From contig JAQGDQ010000018.1 of assembly GCA_030141605.1 (NCBI GenBank), forward strand, positions 1-64,000: a stretch of 64,000 nucleotides of DNA, given 5' to 3'. The stretch comes from Tubiluchus corallicola (Eukaryota > Priapulida > Priapulimorpha > Priapulimorphida > Tubiluchidae). Shown here one piece after another: positions 12,487 to 26,278 of this stretch. The translations under genes and the position numbers were made by a program. The notes beneath the pieces are model-generated. The model was given only the letters and a program-made list of their open reading frames with translations. It was not told the origin of the DNA and made no database searches. Within the stretch, counting starts at the first letter, position 1; every line of letters begins with the position of its first letter.

Positions 12487-13690
12487 CATCATAAAAAGTA
12501 CAATATAAAAGTCACACTTTCGATTATTTATTCGATACCATCTCATTTTATTATTGTACGACGTGATCGTCGACATCTGTGTAATATTTATATGACCATG
12601 TCGTTGACATATGCCCATGTAAGCCCAATTACGCATTTGAAAATGATTGGGCCCTATATACATTGTAAGAGGTAAACTCAGAGGTTATGATTTTATGACA
12701 TACGTAACACGAAATCTCTTATAATTGATTTTTGTGTAGTTCGTAACTTAGCATAATGAAGATGAAAAAATTTTTACGTTTTCAGAAAAATCTGTTTTTC
12801 CTTAACTCGACGACAGAATTGATTGCGTTTAGATGGTTTTCTTATTTGATATTAAGACGAAAGTTACTTTTAAACAGCTACATTTCTATAGAATTTATAA
12901 AGAAAACATTTTATGTCTCAACAATTTTTAACACCTAGTAGGTCATGAATGTATGCACATTAATTCCATCTGCTATCTTAACCTGCCGAATTCAAATCGA
13001 AAGATTTTAATGATGAACCAGACTAAACAATATTTTTGTGTCAAATTTCTTGCCTTTTGTTAATAATTTTGTAATAACAAACCTTTGCTTTGTAGCTTCA
13101 GTAAAAGAGTTCTTCCCAAAACACCGTTTAGTGCCTGCAGCAAAGAATTTGATAGTTGAATATGACAGTTCTTATCGAAGATGCTATGCTTTAGAGACTT
13201 TTCATTATCACGTCACGTAAAATCATACGTAATTAAATACGAATTTTCTAGTTTTCTGCTGAATGAGCTGATGCATAACTTGTTGACTTATAATTGAGGT
13301 CGCTATTTTTGGACGCTCAGCAACATAGTTCTAGTGCAAAGATTTTATAGAAATTGTCAAGTTTTTAAATATTCTTCACCAGTATTAATGTGTGGCAAGG
13401 GTTATTAACTTTTTTATTTATTGACATTTTTATATATATTAAAATTGTATAAAAGAAGAATCAGCAGGCTCAAGCGCACTTTCGCTGGCACAAAATGAGG
13501 CACAAAAATAAAATCTATAAAAACAATACCCTAAAACTGAAATCTGTCATTAAAAGGCTTCTAATAAAATGTAACTAAATGTGAATTATATACTATATAA
13601 AAACACGTTTTATACAATAATACGGTTTGGAGAGAACCAATTACGCCAATGACAATGTTACATGTTTCGGATAAAGTTGCAATAAGGCTG
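12487..13690. other. non-coding AT-rich region, possibly including the LINE 3' tail
   Basis: No exon supported. The sequence from about 13400 to 13690 lies downstream of the minus-strand LINE reading frame and may be that element's 3' untranslated tail. Confidence 0.4.
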
Positions 13691-13708
13691 TAAAATAAGA
13701 TTAGCTAA

Positions 13709-14160
13709 TCAGCTGCTAAAAACTGACAAACTAGTAGTAAGAACTACATGAGAGTTCAGAGCATTCCAAATGTTTACAACTGTGTTAGCAAATGAAAATT
13801 TTGAGACGTTTAATCTCAAAAAAGACGTAAACAGTTTAAAACAGTGACCACGCAAGTGACTGGTTGGAGCATATTGGAAAAAAAATCATCAAAATTCAAA
13901 CCCACCCTTTTTTGACAAATTTTGTATACTGTCTTAAGATCACAGTCAAAACATCTTAATTCGAGTGGCTGCAATTCTAGTTCCGACAGTCTATCTAAAT
14001 AAGAGACATAATTAAACTGACATCGTTGGTACTGCCTACGAGAATAATATCTCAGTACCCTTTCAATGCTGTCAATATCTTGCATACGGTGCGGGGACCA
14101 CACTGATGAGCAGTACTCAAACAAGGGACGCACATAAGCTTTACAAGCAGTCAAAAGTGA
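13709..14160 (-). mobile_element. non-LTR retrotransposon (LINE) remnant, reverse-transcriptase C-terminus
   Basis: The minus-strand frame from 14154 reads TACKAYVRPLFEYCSSVWSP, then DIDSIERVLR, YLDRLSELELQPLELRCFDC and DLKTVYKI. This is the typical end of the thumb and post-RT region of CR1/Jockey-like LINEs (YVRPxLEYxSxVWSP ... ELRRxxxDLxxVYKI). After a frameshift near 13830 it continues RLNVSKFSFANTVVNIWNAL and ends with a stop at 13709-13711, as LINE ORF2 proteins do. The 5' part is absent beyond about 14160, so this is a 5'-truncated, frame-broken copy. Confidence 0.85.
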
Positions 14161-17100
14161 ATTTTTGTTTTTAATGTAGAAACACCAAAAAAATCATATT
14201 TACCATACGAAATGTTTTAGTTATTCTTACAATAGCTGGGAATCTAAAACGCCGGAGAACTCGTGAGCCAACTCACTGAATTTCTCACAGATAGTGTTCA
14301 CTCAACCTCATATCTACTAGTTTGCAAGCCAACCTATATTTAAAATTATGTAGTTATACAATATGTTTCATCATAAAACTTTTGTCAGCAAATTAATGTA
14401 GTAGAAAGATCTGCTAAATAGGCCTATCCTAGATTTAAAAAAATGTTAAAAGTTGATGTCATGTTTACCTAATTGTCCAAGACTAGAAAAGATAATACTA
14501 CATAATTATAGGCAACTAGCGTTGATGTTGAAGTTTTACTCAAAAAATTGTGCGTATAGTTTATATAACAAACCACTGGTGTAATTAATGCTATAACACT
14601 TATTTGTCGCCCGTATTTAGAACTCAGGCGTAGTCCACATTATCTTATTCTCAGTCCTCTTTTAACTACTGATACTGCATGTATACTCGGTCAAACTTGT
14701 TTAAATATTTGATATTCTAAACTGGATGTTTGCAAATTGTAGTAAGGGAAAGTAGGTGCCCCATTATTTTCTTTGTGCTCTCCTATTGAATCAGTATACC
14801 TTATAGATTCTATTGTTAAACGCCTTCGTGTATACTTTCACTTGCTACGATTCATGAATATCTGGGTTTATGCTGGAAACTCAGATGCCAGACGTGTACG
14901 TATTGTCGGCACAATCTTTGATACTGGTCCTTCTTTATTGCAATGACACAAATATTCTGATATGCGCATATAGATTAATTTAACATCTAATTTAAATATG
15001 AGCGTTCATGGTGACAATTCTTTGTCGTAGCGTCTTGTATATCAGTGACTTAATTCTACATCTTAAGTTACAATACACTAGTTTTCATGAAAGTTTTTCT
15101 CAGAGCAGTGTTCATTTCTTTCATCTGATTAGCTGTTTGATAGCTTGCTCCCAAAATTTACAAACGCGTTTCGACGAGCATTTCTGGCGTCTTACCGGCT
15201 TTAGACGCGTTCGAGCCATTTTCGGGTACTTCCAACGGCTCCGGACATGTCTTAACGATTCCGAGTGCCAATCAATCTAAGCAGAGCTGTGTGAACCACG
15301 TGGACCATCTGTAACTGCCAAGAAACCCGTGAAAGCCATTGGCTATCTCGGAAATCTCACACATATGAAGCCGGTGGAATGTGTTTGAGAACATGTTTGA
15401 CTATCGGTTCCAAACTTCACTTCCATTGCTTTGTGTACCGGAATGTTTATTTTCACTTCCTAAGAGTTTAATATCCCAGAAATTATTAATTATTTTATAT
15501 CAGTATCTCAGCTTCTATCTTGCAGACAAGTGGCTATCACTCCACTGTGTAAATAACCATGCGACATTCTTATTATACTTGTAGCAAAAATCGTGTAAGA
15601 AACGTGTACAGTTCATAATTGCCCGCTTGAAACAGGTGTGGCATGGCGGCACATCACCGTTCAGAGGACGTCGTGTATTTACCTTTACCTTTTTGAGATT
15701 TTTTCTAAAGATAACACATTAGCTTCAACAGTTGACAGACGTTTGTATACAAAACATCAAAATGGTCGTTTTTTCTGTATGATTTGCAAAACGCAAAAAC
15801 AATAAAGGTTGGCGGCGCAATTTTCGTAAGATCCGTGGACAGTTCTGCTTAAGGTAGTCTGACTTTATTTACTTTCAACAAGTCAACGATCTGTTTCGTA
15901 TCATATGTGTGTACACATTAATGTTTACCCAGGTATGCTCAATTTACTTCGCGTTAGGCCCCTGAAAAGAATATCAGCAATTGAAAAAAGTACAAATTCG
16001 TGGTGCCACTAAACGAAATTGAGTTTGCCGATAAAAATATAATCCGTTTTCAGTCGGTTCGTTATAATGATAAAAAATAAACTCGTGTAAACGCATTAGG
16101 AATCAGGATATATAAAGCTTTTGAAACACAGTGCTGTTTTTAAACGTGACAACTATTGCACTGACTTTATTATAATGACCGATCCGCTAATTCTTTATTC
16201 GATTGGGCCAAATTGAAAGTATACGTTGCGATTAAAAAGATAAGTGAATTGGTCAAATTCCTGTGACTATGCATCTATTGCATTTATAGAAAGTTAAAAA
16301 GTTGCGCTTGACTGACATATAACTGTTTGTGTGGTTTTTAGACGCATCTGGACAACCTTGACCTCGCTGTGGAATTTGGTTTTATAATGAGTTGGCTACA
16401 CCACCTGTCTATTTACCCTGATGCTGCTGCTGATGCTTGCGGCTGCTGATTAAATGGCTTATAAAATTCAGTTATATTACTGTATTAATGAAGCTAAAAT
16501 TAATTAAAGTTTGCGTTAAGTGAAATCCCAAAAATACCCTAAACTATCTTCTCAGAGTAATAACTAAGAGGTAATGCTCATTCTACAAACTGTCGTATGA
16601 AATTTAAAACGTGTCCTTCACTAAGCAATCGGAAATAGTTTGCAAAATTTGTAAATTATAAGGTAATAGGAATAAAAACTGTTCATTCGTAATGTTGCTA
16701 TTTTTAGAAAAAGAACAAATCTTTGATGTATATAGACCAGAAGGAAGTATAGGGATGTATAGCTCCCCCCTGTAAACCTTCAGGATATAATGGATGCTTC
16801 AGATACCTTATAACGAACAAAATCAGAACTGAGATATTGGTAGTGCTTTTACACCTATAGAACAAAAAACAAGTTTTGAAGTTTTTCCCATGTATAGGCC
16901 TACATCGAAATCGCTTAAGCTAAGTACGACCAATGTATTATTGGCTGTTCGATGTTCATGCAACTGAAACGTCTATTTTTAAAATCAGTGTCAGGCAGAC
17001 TGACCAATTATTGCATACAACTTTACCAAGCGCCATGTAATCTGACCTTTTTTCAAGGGCTGTTCAAATTAGTGGTTGCACTCTAAGTGACGTGCAGTAT

Positions 17101-18226
17101 ATTCTTGCTACTTTTGTTCGTTCCTGCTCACTTTCTGTCGCTCGTTACATTTCCGACTCCCTGCAAGTAGAGCCGCTCCTGTCACTACTTTCAGCCCTGA
17201 CCTTTGCCACAAGGCTGTTAACATGTTCAGCTGTCCAAAACTTGCCCATTCCATAAACCAGAATAAGTCAAACGCTTGGAACGAAAACACATAACCATCA
17301 TGGGCACAACAAAAATGATAAGTATCTATTCAATCAGTTATTGAATGATAAACATTTATCATAAGTCTTCGATCAGCAGATCAGCAGTTCGTGTGCCCCA
17401 TTATCATTTCACAATAGTTTACTTCAGAGAATAGCTTTGATTATTATACATTGGCCGCGAGAGTTATCGCTTTTCCAAATTTCCGTGATCTTTCAGTAAA
17501 TAGTTAACGTGTGAACAGTTTCTTTGGCTTCAGCAATGTTTATTTGGGTATCTACGCCGAAGCCCATGATCTGCTGACGGAGAAAATAAAGTTGCGTGCT
17601 ACTGCATTTTCTACTCAGCACCTGTTTAAAGTACCTTCAAGGTCTACTATGTTTTCCCGAGACGGCAAATAATAATTATAAAAAGAAAATGGAGCATAAG
17701 CCTACCGTTTCCGATCCGTATGTTAAAGATCGTCCTCGCATAATGGAACTTGAACCTTAAACTAGTTGCTAATGTCATTAAAACTAAAGAATGCCTAAAG
17801 AAGTCAGTTATTATTTAATGTAATCATGGGTTATTACCTATAAAACCGAAAGGTCCGACTCTGAGTCCACTGTACGCGCGGACTGCAAAATGTTTTTAGT
17901 GATACTTCTGGAACTTTTTCTAACTCGATTATGTTTTTTACAAGGTATCATTGTTTTGATACGAGATGTTGCTTCTCGCTCCTTCGCTTTCTTTCTATGA
18001 AGCTATTGAAGCGGAGGTATTTTCACATCTTGTGTAATTATTGTGACTATGGTCCCGGTGTTATTCAAAGTTTTAGATTAACACTTCTACATATAACTGT
18101 GATGGCCAGACCAATATTTTCATTTTCCGATCTGATTCTTGGCTATTTCAATGGACGACCCGTTAGTTTACCTGCTTTGCAATAATAACTCAAGTGTCCG
18201 TCATCATGCGTGGGTTGACTACATAA

Positions 18227-18246
18227 ATATATATATATATATATAT
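18227..18246. repeat. (AT)n microsatellite
   Basis: About ten perfect AT dinucleotides. Confidence 0.95.
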
Positions 18247-20918
18247 GCTCACATACTTTACTAAGTATTTCTATAAAACTGGTCTATAAATCTTATTGCA
18301 CTTTATTAACAACTAGTGAAGTGAATGAATCTAAAAAATGATATCGTTAATTACATTAAATTACATTAAACATTTTACGACACATGAAATACACCTGTCG
18401 TTTTGTGTTCTTGGAGAAACTTATGAAAATATATCACTGCCACTCCATTTTTTATTATTATTGGCTTGTGATTTTTGAAGTCATGAACAGAGTATAAGTT
18501 GCCTAACCCTAACATTATATTTTACTTTGATAGGCGTTTTTAGTGTTGATCTTTGCAAGTGAATATTTGCTAATAAGTATGCATTATGCGGTCGTGAATC
18601 ATTTATCAAATTATCACTGGTCACACATTACTGCTATGATATATACGTTCCAGGAGGTCCAGTAAGGCCATTTCTCGTGCCTAACGCCAACCTAGTGCAG
18701 TCCATGCGCAAAATTCTAAAAAGAAATCGGAGAAATAAACGATTTTTCTAAAAATCACTGTTTTGTTATTTTTCTAACTTCGTCCCTGTTCCCAGTATAT
18801 CTTCTTTTGGAGTCTAAGAAGACGTTAAGGTAATGTGGAATCATATAAGAACATCGAATTATAACAACATTATAGACCTACACCATGCAGTTTGCATAGT
18901 CAAGATCTATGTCCATCACTATCAAAAAAAATTTTTGTTAGAAGAAAAACGGGCTTTTCAAGTGTGTTTCAAACAGAATTCATAAAAAATCCTATCTGGC
19001 ATAAGACTTGTTTTGAATGGCATTTAAAAGTCGACTTGCTTCAAACTGCCTGAAAATTCAAATAAATAAATCAGTACGCTGTGGTCTTGCTCCAGAGATA
19101 AGTGAAAAAGCTTGAAGACACCATGCAGTAGAAATTTGTATCACCACACTGATCAGAAAGAAGTCACATTACAGACTGTTTTTAACCCAATTCCTCTAAT
19201 TCTTATAATCCAGTTCTTATCCTCCCTTTCTATATGAACTTTCTCTTATCCCGGGTATTGTCCTACGTTTGAGAACCCAGTAGGCCTAAATGGTGGATAA
19301 GTAGGCATTGTTAAATAACAAAGCAAATCTGTATAGAGACAGCTGCATTCAATAAAAAATTGATAATCTTTATATTCACATACTGACATACACCCCATTG
19401 AATTACCTTGATCTAGATCAAGATCGCGTGGTTCATTGAATGATTGGAGCAGATTAATGTGAAATTAATTAATTTTTGGTGTCTAATGTTGAAAGCACGT
19501 ACAGCTATGTGCACAGTAACGGAATGTTAGCTCGCATATGAGCAAGACATGTACATAGTGTCTCTATTAGCAATTACTAAACTCAGACCAGTGGGTAAAT
19601 TACTAAACAATGAGCTTGTCTGCTAGACAAGTGAGCAGAAATGCCACAGGCGGCGTATTAAAGCATGCCTTGCTCAGCCATCATCATCATCTGCATCAGC
19701 AGTTTTAGGCCTGCGTTATCCTTGGCTAGGCCTAATTAGTAACTAATTACGTGGGTGTGCAGTTAATTGAAAACCATAAAAATTCACTTTAAAAGTATGA
19801 GTGAGTAGTGTGAAGTTGCAGCAGCAATTTAGGAAATCAAAATTCGTTTGTGACTTAACCATAACTGCTTTCCAGTATTTAACTTTGTTTGTAATTATCT
19901 TTCACTATTTATACGTAAATTCTGCACTAAGAAATCAAGAAAACGTTCCCAAATGCAACACCTAATGAGGCCACCGAAAGACGCTTTACATTTCAGTGTC
20001 TAACTAAGCCTAATAATAAGAATTTTCAACCTCTAGCTTTATAAATTTCTAAGAATATCGATTTTTCAGTCGGTGTCTTTGTGAATGAGATTATTTTGTC
20101 AGTGACTGCAGCTTTTCTAATTTCCCATCAAAACATCGTTATGTATATTATTAGAAGCTTTATGTCAATTCATGTAGACACTTGATGATATACTTCGTCT
20201 TCTGTAATAACAGTTAAATTACTAATCGTTTTATTATGCTGGCACAATTGCTTAACAAGACGAAACCAGGACCAAGTGCTATAAGTTACGTGTTTCTAAT
20301 AGCATTGAACCAATTATCAATGTTGCATTCTTGGATTACTCGCTATTAAGGCTCTAGTTGAAGGCCGAGTAAAAACTAGGTCTACCAATGTCTGTAAGAA
20401 AATGGAAAAGTTTAGTAATCTGTTGATACAATCATTTGCACAAAAGGTATTTTAAAAATAAATACTGAATGACAACTATAATGCCGTCATCCATTAGTTG
20501 ATGTTTATACAAATCTCCGTTATTATTCAAGTCACGAAAGTGTTCCCTTTTGTATAAAATTCATTGATGACACTTATTTAATCCGATTTTTAAATGCTCC
20601 TATTTATATTTAGAGTACCGTGTGTGCATATCTATAGTACTTTTTATTCATTTGTAATCAATAAGCGTAATATAGATTTAATTTTGGGCATTTGCAAATA
20701 CTTAATCAACTTGTCTTTCTAAGTTAGTCTTTTTTCCTATTTTTCTACTTGTGTCCTTATATTCCGTGCCTTTTTCTTGTGCCATACTCACCGTGCCATG
20801 ATTACCTATGCCATTCTTATCTCACATGGATAATAAAGGTAGAATACAAAACTACAAATTGACAAAAATAAATGTCAGTCTCAGACACAACGTTATTGTT
20901 TGTTTTCGCATTTCAGCA

Positions 20919-20950
20919 TAAGTGCAGTATAAGTGCAGTATAAGTGCACT
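20919..20950 (+). repeat. 11-bp tandem repeat, about 2.8 units
   Basis: ATAAGTGCAGT occurs twice and a third partial copy ends GTGCACTTA. Confidence 0.85.
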
Positions 20951-21830
20951 TACGTATGAAAATGCAATAAATTTAACTGTTTGTTGAGCTTTATTATTAA
21001 TGTAACACTGCGTCCTTGAAAAAAATCACGTAAGGACGGGTATGCTAAATAATATAACAACCACCACTAAAATATCAATTTATATAATTTAATTTATGAC
21101 ACTTTTATGGCTTATGATGAAATAGCATTGTGAATTATATTATATCGATTTTACATACTACAGTACTCGTGGTATAATATTAACTGATTCTACATTTTCA
21201 CACAGTTTCCCACAATTTTATTCCAAATTGCCCCATATTAAATATTTCAAAGGTTGTTCACTGTATCAGACCGAGTGAGCTTTTCAAAAAAAATTATATT
21301 TTGGTATTAAACAATTAAATAAAAATGTTATTGCCGTAAAATTTAGATCACTAGGCCTACCTCTTACCAAAACAGAAGTTTGTATTTCCTACAATAATGT
21401 TTTTCGCTTTGATCAAGCATAAAGAACACTATATATGATCTAGCAAAGTAGCACGCGTTCATCTCTTGCAAACCAAGAGCCTGACGTTGGATACCCAAGA
21501 AGATACATCCCCCCCCCAAAAAAAAAAAACAAATGACACCAGTAACAACTGGAAAACTCCGAAAAGAATCGAAAACAAATATTAAAAGAACCAAAAAATC
21601 AGGAAAAATTCCAAAAAGACACTTTCGACTCCATGCGGTTATCGAAAAAAATACGGAAACCCCCAAGAGGCAAACAACTGTTGTAGTATTTTATAGTTCT
21701 TTCGGTCCTTTTCCGACTTTTTCTTGTTGTTTCCGGTATATTTCGCTCTTTTTCAGTATTTTTTAATTTATTTATATAGTGCAGCCGATGAAGTTACTGC
21801 CATTTTTATCATTGTTAGTTTTTTTTCCAG

Positions 21831-24065
21831 AAGCAAACAGTCTTTATCCATCAGAGACCAGCTCAGTAACCGGTTCAACTGTACAGGAAAGTGGAGAAGG
21901 GAAAAGGGTGCTCGTCTGTGAGATATGTAACGTTAAAGTGAACTCTCCATTACAGTTAAAAGCCCATAGTTCGGGTAATTTGATTAAATCATTTTGTGGA
22001 CTTACTATTATTATTTTTGTTGTCACTACCATTAAAATTGAGTTTTTGATCATCATAGTCCTCATTATCATGTTTGTCACCAATGTCATTGTCATTGGTG
22101 GCAACATAATTGCGGACGTAATCACATAAGATAATCGCCATTATCATCATCATCGCTTTCATCTTTGAATCTTGTGCGATTGTTATTTAGTTTTAAATTT
22201 TTTAATTCTATAGTTTCACCTGTTTTACGCTAAATAAGAATCAGATCAGCATCACGACAAAATAGTCGGCTTAATGAAGTTACTACGCAAGCGAGTACCT
22301 CAAAAATATTTAGATATTTAACGTGAAATCAAATACGTCATAATTTTTAATAACCTGAAAATACCTTCATAGTCAATATTTCAAGGCAAAATGAATGTTA
22401 ATCAAATTAGCAAATAATTTAAATAATGGAGTAACATGAATATTATAGCGTATAATTTGCTGTGCTTTTTAGGTGATTAGAATAGATACCGCAAGTAAAT
22501 TCTGTAATCAGTTTTTGAACCATTGCTATCATAGACCTAATGTGCCATTAAGTTTATCATCTTAACGCCAATCACAGAAAAGGCTTAATGTAGTTTTATT
22601 AATTTGCTAATTAAGTTTAAAAAACTACACGAGTACTAATGATACTGTTTGTTTTGCTTACCGTTATAAAAAATTATTAATACTGATTTTTAAATTTGCA
22701 GGTACAAAGCACAGGCAAAGAGCTCAACCCAACGAAATCAAAACTACAGGTAACAATAGCGGCTCGGAGACACTTAGCAACGACCGGGACACAAACAATG
22801 AAAACTCGAGCACGGACGCGAATACGGAAACTACTCGATTACCAGATCCATCGCCACCGACTGCCAACAGCAACAACAGTAACAAAGAGGAAGTGACCAC
22901 ATTCGCATCAAAAACTAACAAAACAGGAAAGTTTTACTGCCAAGTCTGTGACGTCACAGTGAACTCAGAAGTGCAGCTGCAGCAGGTAAATGATATAAAT
23001 TATTAACCTATTTTGTCATTAACTATTCGTACCCTTTTCTACTGTTGCTTGCCCTGGTCGTTTCTTCTGGCGTATAAAAATAGGTTATAAATTACTTAAG
23101 AATAAATAATCTTTGTTTTACAGCATACTGCAAGCAAGCGCCATCTGGACAAACAAGCTGGCAGACCCGTCAAAACTAAATTCAAGCCTAGGTTTTTTAA
23201 CGGTTCCAAGAAACTATCAGTAAGTCCTGAATAATGACACATTAATAACAACATTCAAAATTAAGATAACTACCACAGAAGAAATTATTATGTCTTTAGA
23301 AACATTTAGAAGGCTTCGTTTTTGAAACAATGTCACAAACTCTATAAATGAAATGGCACAATTACCGCTAGGTCTTCCAAAGATGATAATCAATAAAATT
23401 ATAGATCAGTAAAACAAAACCTATTTTTATTTTACGGCTATTGCAAATAAGTGAAATACATAAAAACATGCTGCACCTATTATTAAGGTTTATAATTAAA
23501 TTTATATAATTATTAGTGAACTTTTTGGCGTGAACAAGATACACAGACTGGTAATTTTCTGTGTTGACTAAGTGTATGTGTAATGAGGTAAGGGTCGTTT
23601 GCCCAGCTGGATCGTATCTAGACTACGGTGTAATTGAACATTTATATAAATCAAACTATTAATGCTAGTTTGCTAAATCCTTGTGTTATCAAACAACTGT
23701 TTTCAAAAATCCGCCAAAATCTGTGTAATGACTACGTTTACCAGATGTTGACGATGACTTGCTGCTGTCACACAAGATGTGCAGCATATCAAACATGTCA
23801 TTATGACCTAATCAAGACTACTTTGTAAAGTATCAAGAATAAAACGTCCTTTAAATGGTTGGTGTTCAACTTTTTAAATAAAATAAATAATAAATGTACA
23901 AAACGAGGAATGTTTTCTGCATCAGTGTAAATTTAGTTGAAATAAATGACTCAATATTTTTAAGTTAAGTCGTTTTTCTTGTTTTAGGTGGCAAGAAAAT
24001 ATCCATCCACATTTACAACGCGTCGAATAGAACATGGCTTGGTGAAAAAGGACGTGACCCTATGA
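21831..24065 (+). CDS. ZNF385-like JAZ-type zinc-finger protein, last four coding exons (5' end missing)
   Basis: Exons: 21831-21974, 22702-22985, 23124-23219, 23988-24065 (stop TGA). All borders are AG/GT and all phases agree (1, 1, 0, 0). Two zinc fingers of the JAZ/zf-met type, C-x2-C-x12-H-x5-H, are visible. Finger 1 (CEICNVKVNSPLQLKAH, then SSGTKH) is split by the first intron. Finger 2 (CQVCDVTVNSEVQLQQ, then HTASKRH) is split by the second intron. A Ser/Thr/Asn-rich linker separates them. After finger 2 comes LDKQAGRPVKTKFKPRF, closely resembling the RRHKDRxAGKPxKPK tract of vertebrate ZNF385 proteins. The tail ends HGLVKKDVTL. The family is nuclear and binds nucleic acid, often structured RNA. 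ZNF385 members normally have three or four fingers, so upstream exons are expected. No start codon is assigned: the ATG at 21788 lies in the polypyrimidine tract before the acceptor. The specific paralog is not resolved. Confidence 0.85.
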
Positions 24066-24448
24066 GTTCGACTGGACATAAGTGATTTTTCAAGCTAACA
24101 ATGTTTAAAAGCTATTTTCACGGTATTTTATAAATCACTAGTATTATTCAGAGGATTTTAACATGAATTCACTGTGTGTATCGTGTTTATTATTATTACT
24201 GTAGTATGAAACAACAACTGTAAAAAATATACTAGTATTTACAGCTTTGCACAGTAGGTTTCAAAAAATCTAGTGCATACTCAGCAGATTATTTATGGTG
24301 AATTATAAGCAGCCGCAGCTCACATCAGTATCTCGTTTTTCAATACTAAAAATACTTGCATAACCAAAACATAAACTGTTAAACGTTAAACACTCGAAGA
24401 AATAACTAAACCAATGGCAAATAAAATCACGCCTTTGTAATATTAGTG

Positions 24449-24454
24449 AATAAA
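24449..24454 (+). promoter_or_regulatory. candidate polyadenylation signal of the ZNF385-like gene
   Basis: AATAAA about 385 nt after the stop codon. Other AT-rich matches lie nearby, so its use is inferred. Confidence 0.5.
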
Positions 24455-24459
24455 GCTTT

Positions 24460-26278
24460 CCTCACAGAAAATTTTACTGCTTGAAATTACGAAGGCTCAG
24501 AAAATCCAAATGTATACTGATTTTTTTTACCGAGGCAGAAGTTATACTGGAGTTCTGCCGCAAAGCTATCTTCCCAATAAAACGCTATGAGCTCAGCCCA
24601 GACAGTTTTGTTTAACGTACAAGTAGCTCTAGTAGTGAAAAAATACAATATAGACGATAAAAACTAGATAATGGCAATATTTATAATTGTTACAATGCTG
24701 CTTTATTAGACAAGATCCAGTGGTTGCCTATAATATTATGTACATATATCTATCTGCAGATATACAACGTGATTATATTGGTGATGTAAAGTGGAAAATT
24801 TGTGGTAATAAATGTTTTACTAATAGTTATCAAACGTTTAGTTGATCGTTTAATTATACGTAAGAATTCTCGAGCATCTTACCTCTAAACTGACCAAAAT
24901 CTTATTTTTTGATAATGTATGGAAACCTCATACAAAAATAATGCAAAAAATGACTGATATAAAAGTTTTACAATAGCAGATAATATCATAGGCACATAAA
25001 ATAGCAAGAACACATTACAGAGGGACATTATTTTTATGTATGTTAAGCCATAGCCTATGTCAGGATGAACAGATAACAAAGATTTTATATCTATTCGTCA
25101 ACTGCAAGAATCTGCAAGAATTTTATTTATGAAATGGTGCTGACAAACCAGTAGAGTACATCAGTGTTTATAGCCGATATAATAGATTTTACAACACAAT
25201 ATTCTATAATATATGTACTTTTCACTGCAAAAAATCAACAGCTGTATTATTTAAACTCTACAACAGAAATAAGATGTTTCACTGATGCTTGATCTTTTCA
25301 GTTAAATGGCCTTCAAAAATCTAAGGATAAGCCAGACCCTCTGCACATCTTACAATAACTTAATCACATACACACATGTTCACTGCTACCAAGTCATCAT
25401 AAATAACATGCCATACACCACTAAACATGCTATGTACAACTATTTACAGTACAAAGCTCATCCGCTAAATGAGACAGACACCCCGAAAAATGTAGGTAGG
25501 CCTAAATTTCAAAGACAAACACATATAAAAGACAGTTATTAACATTTAAATGGCATCAAATACTATTCTCATTTGCACACTATAACTTACACACTGTACA
25601 AAGCTCATCGAAAAAAAAACTTGAAAAAGCGAGGTGGATTTGTTTTTCTTAGATTTAGTGCCACAGCGTAAAATATTATAATGTTCATAGTGATCTCATA
25701 AAAATTGGGACTAACATAAATGCAACAGCATCTCCTTAACCAAAAATAACATAGATTCTGTGTAAAATAATTTCAAACTTCAATTTCTTTGTAAAGACTA
25801 ATGAGAAAGTATATTTAACAGAATCATAATATAACGATTAACTTTATGTTACAGTGCATGGGTATATACACTGTGTACAGTTAATAATGTGGTAAGCTTA
25901 TTAACTTCACTTAGTATCTTAAAACCACACAAAGTGATTGATTCAAAAAGTATATTAGAATGAGGCCTGTATTAGAGTGGAAGCTGCAATATTCAACCTT
26001 CCTCAAGACAATTTCTTGAAAGCACAAAAAAGAATTTTGCAACCACTCTAGCATTAATTTAAAACAATGCACAAGAAAGACTATGCAAATATAAAAACAC
26101 TGCATCTACAAATTGTACATTAGAAAAACTGGAGTTCAATAATGGGCCTATTAAATTAGTGACCTAAGCATATCAGAATTACACATTGTTTAAGAAACAG
26201 AACACAATTTCACAAACAACATACAACATATAAGTTCAGTGCATAAAGTTAGCTAGAGTGTATTTACAATTTGATCAG
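24460..26278. other. non-coding region, nothing recognised
   Basis: AT-rich sequence downstream of the ZNF385-like gene with no supported exon. One TAGGCCTA palindrome lies at 25497. Confidence 0.45.

Larger units (their letters stand above)
14161..21420. other. non-coding region; upstream ZNF385-like exons could hide here
   Basis: No exon could be assigned with confidence. The ZNF385-like gene starting at 21831 enters with a phase-1 acceptor, so at least one more 5' exon must exist. It may lie here or outside the window. Other contents are a CpG-rich patch at about 15150-15400, a possible short exon at 18654-18751, an AT run at 18227-18246 and an 11-bp repeat (ATAAGTGCAGT) at about 20919-20950. 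Confidence 0.4.

Noticed and set aside
17108-17290. Minus-strand frame in a somewhat GC-richer stretch as a gene
   Set aside because: No motif in any of the three minus frames and no splice borders. Possibly old repeat sequence.
21779-21840. Apparent signal peptide (MKLLPFLSLLVFFPEANS) at the front of the zinc-finger frame
   Set aside because: The hydrophobic run is the polypyrimidine tract of the acceptor at 21830 read as codons. A secreted start makes no sense for a ZNF385-type nuclear protein.
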